From positions 46,409,142 to 46,473,141 of the forward strand of contig OY740768.1 in assembly GCA_963513935.1 (NCBI GenBank): a stretch of DNA of 64,000 nucleotides, in the 5' to 3' direction. The notes beneath the pieces were generated by a model. It was not told where the DNA came from, did no database searches, and saw only the letters and a list, made by a program, of their open reading frames with translations. This DNA comes from Aphrophora alni (taxonomy: Eukaryota > Arthropoda > Insecta > Hemiptera > Aphrophoridae). The position numbers and the translations under genes are program-made. Within the stretch, counting starts at the first letter, position 1. Each line of letters begins with the position of its first letter. Below are positions 57,756-64,000 of the stretch, one piece after another.

Positions 57756-57862
57756 TAAATAGATAAAATGTTTTTGTAGCATGATAAAATATTTGTGGTA
57801 AGAATAGATTAGTTGTTTTTCTAAACGAAAAGTCTTCCCATTAGGCTAAAACGAATGAGTGT

Positions 57863-58219
57863 ACGTTTTTAAAACGGACTAAAAAGTATAAAATAATTTT
57901 TCATCACCCTTCTACAATTTTGAGGGAGGATTGTTAGTGGCTATGGATATATTTGGAATACTTAGAGAGAAAAACGTGGGGCGCAGGCAATCTATGATAG
58001 TTAAGGAGGAGTAAATAAATTAAATTACTGAATCATTTCCGATTCACTGAAATTAGCTGTGAATTCATCCGGATTGTCTACTTGTATTATTTACTGGCTG
58101 CGCCCTACGTTTTTTTCTCCAAGTATTCCAAATAAATCCATAGCCACTTACAATCCTCCCTCAAAATTGTAGAAGGGTCATGAAAAATTATTTTTCTTTT
58201 TAGCCCGTTTTAAAAACGT
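57863..58219. repeat. Palindrome with ~120-bp arms
   Basis: The left arm (57863-57988) and right arm (58096-58219) share ACGTTTTTAAAACGGACTAA, ACCCTTCTACAATTTTGAGG, GAGGATTGTTAGTGGCTATG and TTTGGAATACTTAGAGA, with a CGTGGGGCGCAG box at the loop end. The loop is about 107 bp. Probably a foldback or MITE; no coding. Confidence 0.92.
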
Positions 58220-58224
58220 GATAC

Positions 58225-59090
58225 CTATGTTAAAAACATTTTTTATTTGATTTATTATTTTCTATTTTTTAGTCTTATGTCCGGGTGTAAGATTTCAATC
58301 GGTTGTGTATATATTGATGAGACTCTGACAGGGACATAATATATAAGAAATTACCAATGCATTTCACATCATGTTTAGCTGCAAATGTCTGAAATTCGAA
58401 ATATTACCTGTTGTTTAAACAAATTTAGAGACAAGAAACCAACTGAATATTGTATTGTCATCCAATTCTGACCTATGTTCAAAATTTCAGGTCTCTAGCT
58501 TATCGGGAAGTTAGTTTAAACTCGATTGAAAAATTCCACTCGCATAGACAGACAGATATGACGGAAACCAAACTAATAAAAACGTGGTAAAAATAAACTT
58601 GGACCACCGTCAGTAAAACCTTGATTTTAATCAAATAATATTTACTATGAAGGAAGTTCACGTTGTATGGAAAAATATATACATATATTTACTGATAACT
58701 AATGTTTTTTTAGATAAATAATTTTGGTCGGTTTTATTTGATTTTGGAGATGAGTTAATGAGGTAGTTTGTACAGTGTTTTTGAACAGTTTATTTATATA
58801 TTTTTCTTTTAACTTGTTTCAACAGTTGATGTACCTTATCACATATCCAGAAAGTTTTAATGGTTGATAGAAAGAAGTTGACAGACGCGATTTTATTCTT
58901 CCCGGAACTCAGAACTTCTCTAAAGCGGGTTCCAGGCTTGACCACTCGGTTCTATTGGGCCTCGTAAACAGTGTGAATATTCATTTTTCTCGGAAGTTCG
59001 ATGTTAGAAATTTCAATATTTGCAATAACTTCTATATTTGTTTAATATAAAGGTTTACCTTTGGTCCCTGGTTGTTTACGTTAAATTGTC
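58225..59090. other. No gene; Fam-B fragment at about 58640-58860
   Basis: GAGTTAATGAGGTAGTTTGT followed by ACAGTGTTTTTGAACAGTTT is the Fam-B 3' part. A GACAGACAGATATGACGGAA stretch at 58550 resembles degenerate transposon ends. Confidence 0.5.
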
Positions 59091-59094
59091 CCTA

Positions 59095-59345
59095 ATGTCT
59101 TTAGCCAAAAACCTCGTTGTCATCATTGTCCTAAAAAATAATAATAAAATTTAAAAAAAGCACAAAATAGAGGGTCTCTAGTTTTTGAATACTCTAACAG
59201 GATCAGAACAGAACAAGAATTCTGGAAAGATAGGAAAGATAAAAGATTATATATGAAAATCAAAAGTGTAGATTCAATTACGAACCCTTGGGATTCCCAA
59301 GCCCATACTCACTCTAAATGAGCTTTTTAGGGTACATTTATTTTT
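59095..59345 (+). repeat. Fam-A dispersed repeat, copy 12
   Basis: From GCCAAAAACCTCGTTGTCAT to AAATGAGCTTTTTAGGGTAC, with GTTTTTGAATACTCTAACAG, GGATCAGAACAGAACAAG and CTTGGGATTCCCAAGCCCAT. Confidence 0.88.
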
Positions 59346-59464
59346 GATTTATATTTGTGGCTTACGGGTAGCTAAATATTTTACTACTACTTTTTTCACA
59401 ATTTTTGTCATAGATTTGGAGCAATCAGTTTTTTTTTTTTAAACGATTTGTGTCGTTAAAAATA

Positions 59465-59590
59465 AAATTGTCAAGAGAAACCTGATAGGAAAATGGTAGA
59501 AAGGGATCTTACCCAAGACTAGCTGTGGATCCAGCTAGGTTACGTCGGATATTGCCCACATCCGTACTCGGTATAAGTGAGTCCTGGCTG
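59465..59590 (+). repeat. Fam-A dispersed repeat, copy 13 (3' half)
   Basis: GTCAAGAGAAACCTGATAGG, AAAATGGTAGAAAGGGATCT, TACCCAAGACTAGCTGTGGA and GTATAAGTGAGTCCTGG: the 3' half only. Confidence 0.85.
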
Positions 59591-59599
59591 TACTTTATA

Positions 59600-60685
59600 A
59601 CATACGGACTTGTTGAAAGTTTGACAAGTTTTCAATAATTCTATGATTTTTTCTATTTATGGTTCTTTATTGCTTAATTTATTATACTGGTCATAACACA
59701 TATTGGGTTATGTAATCAAGGGAATTAGCTACAGCTTCTCTTCCAGGTTTATTCTTACTTTGTTGCCACTCGTCTACTATATTATATACGATTCCACATT
59801 TTATTGTTTTCTAGGGCTCGTGTTTATTTTAGAATTTCATTTCTTTTTTTTTTTTTAATAAACACTTTTTAATGATTCAACATTCGGAGATTATTTTTCT
59901 TCTTTGCTCTTATTTTCGAGAAGATATTTCATATCTCAAGTTTTTTTGCAGAAGTAATATTTGTAAATTTGCACTTAATTCATTAATATGTGACAAGTTG
60001 AATTAATTAAACAAGTACTGTTAGCGGCAAGCAACTGTTTAACAGCTATTTTTTATTTTAAACAATTTATTTAATTATTAATTTTCCCGAATTTCAGTAT
60101 ATTTTGGCATAGTCACACAAGTTATTCGATAAACAAATATTAAATAGGGTCTCAACAGAAGAGCGTATGTCAAAACGTAGAAACCTGTGAAAACAATTAA
60201 TGTAATATTTTTGCCGGCCACTTTACCAATAACGGTATAAGTGTTAATTAAATGTGACACAATACAATAAAATAATCTATTCCACTCAAGGCGACATATA
60301 AATACGAAATGCATTATCAAAAAACGCAGCACTTAATGAGGAAGTTCGTTATCTCTGAGGTTCATGACCTTCTTCAATGATCTTGACCGTGTTGCCAAAT
60401 TGCCTACTTTGTACTTTACACATTAACTTTTACTAAACTTAAACGATAATTTATGGGAAAAAATAATAATAATTTGTACAATATTTGTACACATCACTGT
60501 CGTTTTGATTTTACAATTTAGCAAAACTTTTAATTTTTATAATAGACTACGTAATAATAATAGGTTAAAAAAACGATTTCAAGTTGTTTGTTTATAATAA
60601 TATAAAGTAATTAAAATATGTGGAATGTAAATAACTTAGAAAAATCTTCGAAATTAGGTTTTTAATCAAATTTTGCTCAAGTATA
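59600..60685. other. AT-rich stretch; one hydrophobic minus-strand frame
   Basis: The minus frame 60332-60078 (84 codons) predicts two hydrophobic segments (GKNITLIVFTGFYVLTYALL in the second) and ends ...CVTMPKYTEIREN near an AATAAA. It has no ATG at its upstream end and no family match that I can defend. A membrane-protein exon is possible but unproved. Nothing else is visible. Confidence 0.35.
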
Positions 60686-60689
60686 GCCC

Positions 60690-61240
60690 AAACAAATCGT
60701 ATATTGATCACCAACTCTTCATTGAAAAAAATGCGATGTGTCTGTATAAAATCGGCTCTCTACAGATTTTTTATTAAAATTTTACTGATATGTGAAGAAG
60801 AAGAATCTAAACCGTATGAAAAATTCAAGTAAAAAAAGTTATCGTTCAGAAATAAATTGGCAAGTACCCCCGTCAATGAAAGCCTGATTTTAATTATATA
60901 CGTTGAGGGCGCGTTTATGACACACGTGAACCAAGTTTAAGTTTGAATATATAACTTTATTTTATATTTTTTATTTGTTATTTGTTATTTATATATATTT
61001 ATATTTATTATTATTATTTTATAAACTAGATCAATGGTTTATTTTCACTTTTTGACTGGCATCTACGGAATTGGCATTTATGGGGACGAATAATTTTGGC
61101 TGGTTTTTATTTGTTTTTGAATTGGTTTAGTGAGAAACTTTATGTAGTGTATTTACTGCGTTTATTTTTTAAATGCATTGTTATTAATGTAATGTTCCTT
61201 AACATAATTGTTATCTATGAACTGTGATTACACATAGTTT
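60690..61240 (+). repeat. Fam-B dispersed repeat, copy near 61 kb
   Basis: GGGGACGAATAATTTTGGCT, GGTTTTTATTTGTTTTTG and TTTAGTGAGAAACTTTATGT, then AGTGTATTTACTGCG, match the 3' half of the family. The 5' half (60690-61000) is strongly diverged. Confidence 0.6.
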
Positions 61241-61244
61241 ATTA

Positions 61245-64000
61245 GTCAAACTTTCATTACCTGAGTTTTACATAGATCAATGGTAAGGACTTTTTTGATA
61301 CGTAAATCCTTAAGTAATTCTTAAGATACGTCATTATTTTTATAGGCCCGCAGAGGTGCAGAGGAAAACAGGAATCACATAACTAATAAATCTATTTTTT
61401 TCACACCATTATGGTATTCTATAAAATAATGCTTACCACAGCGTTTATTTATTATTTCTATTTAGTGAATAAAAGTAAAAAGTAGTATTTATTTTTAAAG
61501 ACTAACCCTTTCTGTCCGTCTCAAAGAACTTATGTGTTGGGTTGTAACTCAAGTAGATTGGAGAGATTATGTGCTGAAAACCGATTTGATTTCCACCATG
61601 CTGGATTTAAAAACCTATTTTATTCATATTATTTGTAATCCATATAAATCTGATTATATATATATATATATAAAGGAACTTAATTCTTTTACTTTTTTGT
61701 ATTATTTTATTAACTTTGCTATAATTATATATGGTATTGAAAGAATTTTATTAAAATTCGTGTTAAAACTGTTAGAGTATTTATAAACATGTGTAGCCTG
61801 ATCACTGTATAAACATTGCTGAGGTATTTGTATAAGTAGCATTTCATGACTTTTTTGTTGTAATAAGAAAAGTAAACTTTATTTTTCTTTAAAATATTTA
61901 TTTAATTATTTTTATTTCTACCTTGTACTTGTATGATTTTTAATAAAATTAAACATACCCATGCTTACTTGAATGTATTATTGTTTTGTTTTATTTAAAT
62001 GTAAGTGTACAAATAATGAACACTAACCAAAAACCTTGAATATTTATGGGATCAAGTACATTAAAGTGGTACGTTAGTTTAATGTGGATTAGTGTTTGTC
62101 AGGGTACTCTAAATAAAGTGTTTGGCAGACACTGTACCCTATAACAGAAACGTTGTTTGAAAAAAATCTGTTTTTCTTTTCTTTGACAGATACCCACCCT
62201 TTTTGAGTTATCGAAAAAAACCAGAAACAAATCTGGAGATAAGACTAAAATATATCCATTTACCAAATTTGATTAAAATCGTTAGGGTTGTAAAGCACTG
62301 GGACCTTTTTAGGAATTCCATCCTCATCAAGATTTTATCTTTAAAAAAAAATCGAATTACTTTCATTTGTTTTAAAATAATGTTCTTAATACAAGGTTTA
62401 GCTGGAATCATCACCAATAGGTTAGGTTAGTTTGTTATATTTCAGATGTCCATTTTAACCGGGCCACCATTATGATCTCTGAAATTACAAGATTTACACC
62501 AAAATTTAAATAGGGGACTTCACTTACTTTTTGGTGACCATTAAAAATATGAAATTGGAATTTTGAAATTCGTTCTCTATTTCTAAAATGGCGACCAATT
62601 TTATAATTTCTTAATGAACGTCAGCAGCATTCATTACTCTAGTTATTTTGGTTATTTGGTTAAAAACTACATTTCTCTGACTAATTTTCAATTGAGAATA
62701 TCATTTTACTCGTATGGTAAATGAAAGGAATTCGATTTTTTTTAATGAAAAAAGTGGGGTTGAAATTCCGAAATAGGTCGGAGCACTGCATAGACCTCAA
62801 GCGCCAGACGGATATAATTTTTAAAAAATACTTCTATGGACTCCGGGACTTCAAACTGTGCAAAAATTCGACGCCACAACTTTGTATTGTATATATGCGA
62901 GAGAGTAAAATGGTGCGAGCTTACATCCCAATATACGAACACAAAGCCATGGGCATCCATACCGTAACCGATGTCAGCTAACGAGCGGAGTTAGTTTGTT
63001 CCCGGAAAATGTCGGAGTCCTCAATCTTGGTAAAAATAAATTACTGACTTTCAACTTCTGCAGTCTTTGTAATAACGCAAACTTTACAAACTGTTAAATT
63101 TAACTATTTATAGAACAGAATGATTTTAAATTGCTTCAAATGTTTAGCTAGCCAACTCTTTTTTTATTTACTATAAATATAGTAATTCGTTTATGTTTTA
63201 TTTGAGAAATTCTCGCACCTATTATAATAAATTTGAAGATGTAAAAATGTTGGTTTTAGGTTTTTTGAAATGACGGTTTTATTATGTTGGTAATGGGTTT
63301 ACTTGACTAATTTAGTTCGTTATGAGGGTAAATCGACATTTCATGTTAACAATATTAGGGTTAGTAATGATATCCTCTCCCTTCCCCTCCCATTCCAAAG
63401 TAATGGAGTTAACACCTAATATTACTCTGGATAACAATGTTAACCAAGATGCTTAACTTTTTTTTTAGTTATGACAACTTTAAACTTTTAAAACACATTT
63501 TTTAAAGTCTAATTTAGTTTTGTATATAATTTAGTATTTTTCGTTACGTATATGCAAGAAATACTAATATGTAAATAGTGGTGGACAAAGTTATAAGTAG
63601 GGAGAATAAAATGGGAAGGAATATTTCAGGTCCCTCACTTCCTAGTTGAGATTAGACAAATGTCCACGGGCTATCTAACCAACTCGAAGACTCATTAGCA
63701 CCAGCTAGGGTATATATTTATAATACAAAAATAAAATCCTTAATAAAACCTCCTGGTGAATTCTATGAATTAAATTGTCATCTTTTATTGTTTCTTATTT
63801 GTTCTGCGAATATCTACAATAATAGAAATTTGTTGTAAATCAAATATTTTGAAAGGTTATTAGGTAACTAAATTCTAGCTATGTTATATTCTAATAGAGT
63901 TTAACGCCACAACAAATCTGAGAAAACTGTTTTGTCGCAACTATAAAATTAAATTTTATAACTATTTATATCAAAATTTAAGTGGTATTAAAAAAGTCAC
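61245..64000. other. No supported gene; Fam-D scrap and one less AT-rich island
   Basis: A Fam-D-like box lies at 62250-62290. The segment 62760-63000 is richer in G+C than its surroundings and open on both strands (plus 62721-62981, minus 62960-62742; minus reads KLWRRIFAQFEVPESIEVFF). I recognise no domain, and open frames on both strands argue against reading either as a gene. The remainder is AT-rich with no feature. Confidence 0.45.

Noticed and set aside
60078..60332. Chemoreceptor fragment
   Set aside because: Two hydrophobic segments alone are not enough; no TYhhhhhQF or other receptor signature is present.

Overview
This window looks like AT-rich, gene-poor insect nuclear DNA. Three things point there: interstitial (TTAGG)n tracts (the arthropod telomere unit), arthropod-type Tc1/mariner and PIF/Harbinger remnants, and introns with canonical GT-AG borders. 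A hemipteran-like host is a guess; no marker gene fixes the species. There is no sign of bacterial operons, rRNA, CRISPR or phage.

One complete host gene can be supported. It is a two-exon minus-strand gene (coding exons 40348-40365 and 34996-35133, intron about 5.2 kb). It encodes a 51-residue secreted peptide: a 25-residue signal peptide, then a 26-residue Gly/His-rich mature part with a basic end (GRPRI). A single well-bordered internal exon of an unidentified gene lies on the plus strand at 18691-18762, inside a cluster of six CAGCTG E-boxes (18362-18873). Three further terminal-exon-like frames (33164-33279 plus, 37545-37688 minus, 53660-53728 plus) are weak.

Almost everything else is repeat. 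From left to right: AT-rich DNA; a 4.8 kb satellite of 53-bp units (2103-6868) with a 371-bp (7-unit) higher-order period; a degenerate 280-bp duplication; the first members of a 200-250 bp dispersed family (Fam-A, SINE-like, about 14 copies on both strands, one carrying a sixfold 90-bp internal amplification); a Tc1/mariner-type transposase C-terminal remnant (11078-11305); a non-LTR reverse transcriptase remnant (12690-13140); a PIF/Harbinger deletion derivative (22558-23211) with 46-bp GC-rich terminal repeats; and several elements with long inverted repeats.

Three copies of an asymmetric foldback family (FB1 11474-11634, FB2 36915-37285, FB3 38458-39022) are present, two of them in the peptide gene intron. 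FB3 carries an inverted copy, about 95% identical by eye, of sequence from 35822-36100 in the same intron. Other dispersed families are Fam-B (about nine copies seen, all plus orientation), Fam-C (three copies) and Fam-D. Minisatellites of 90, 45 and 103 bp occur at 40821-41360, 44390-44790 and 48667-49427. A tRNA-headed repeat sits in inverted pairs at 44868-45790.

Coordinates of diverged repeats were set by eye and are approximate. Family names (Fam-A to Fam-D, FB) are labels used only here.
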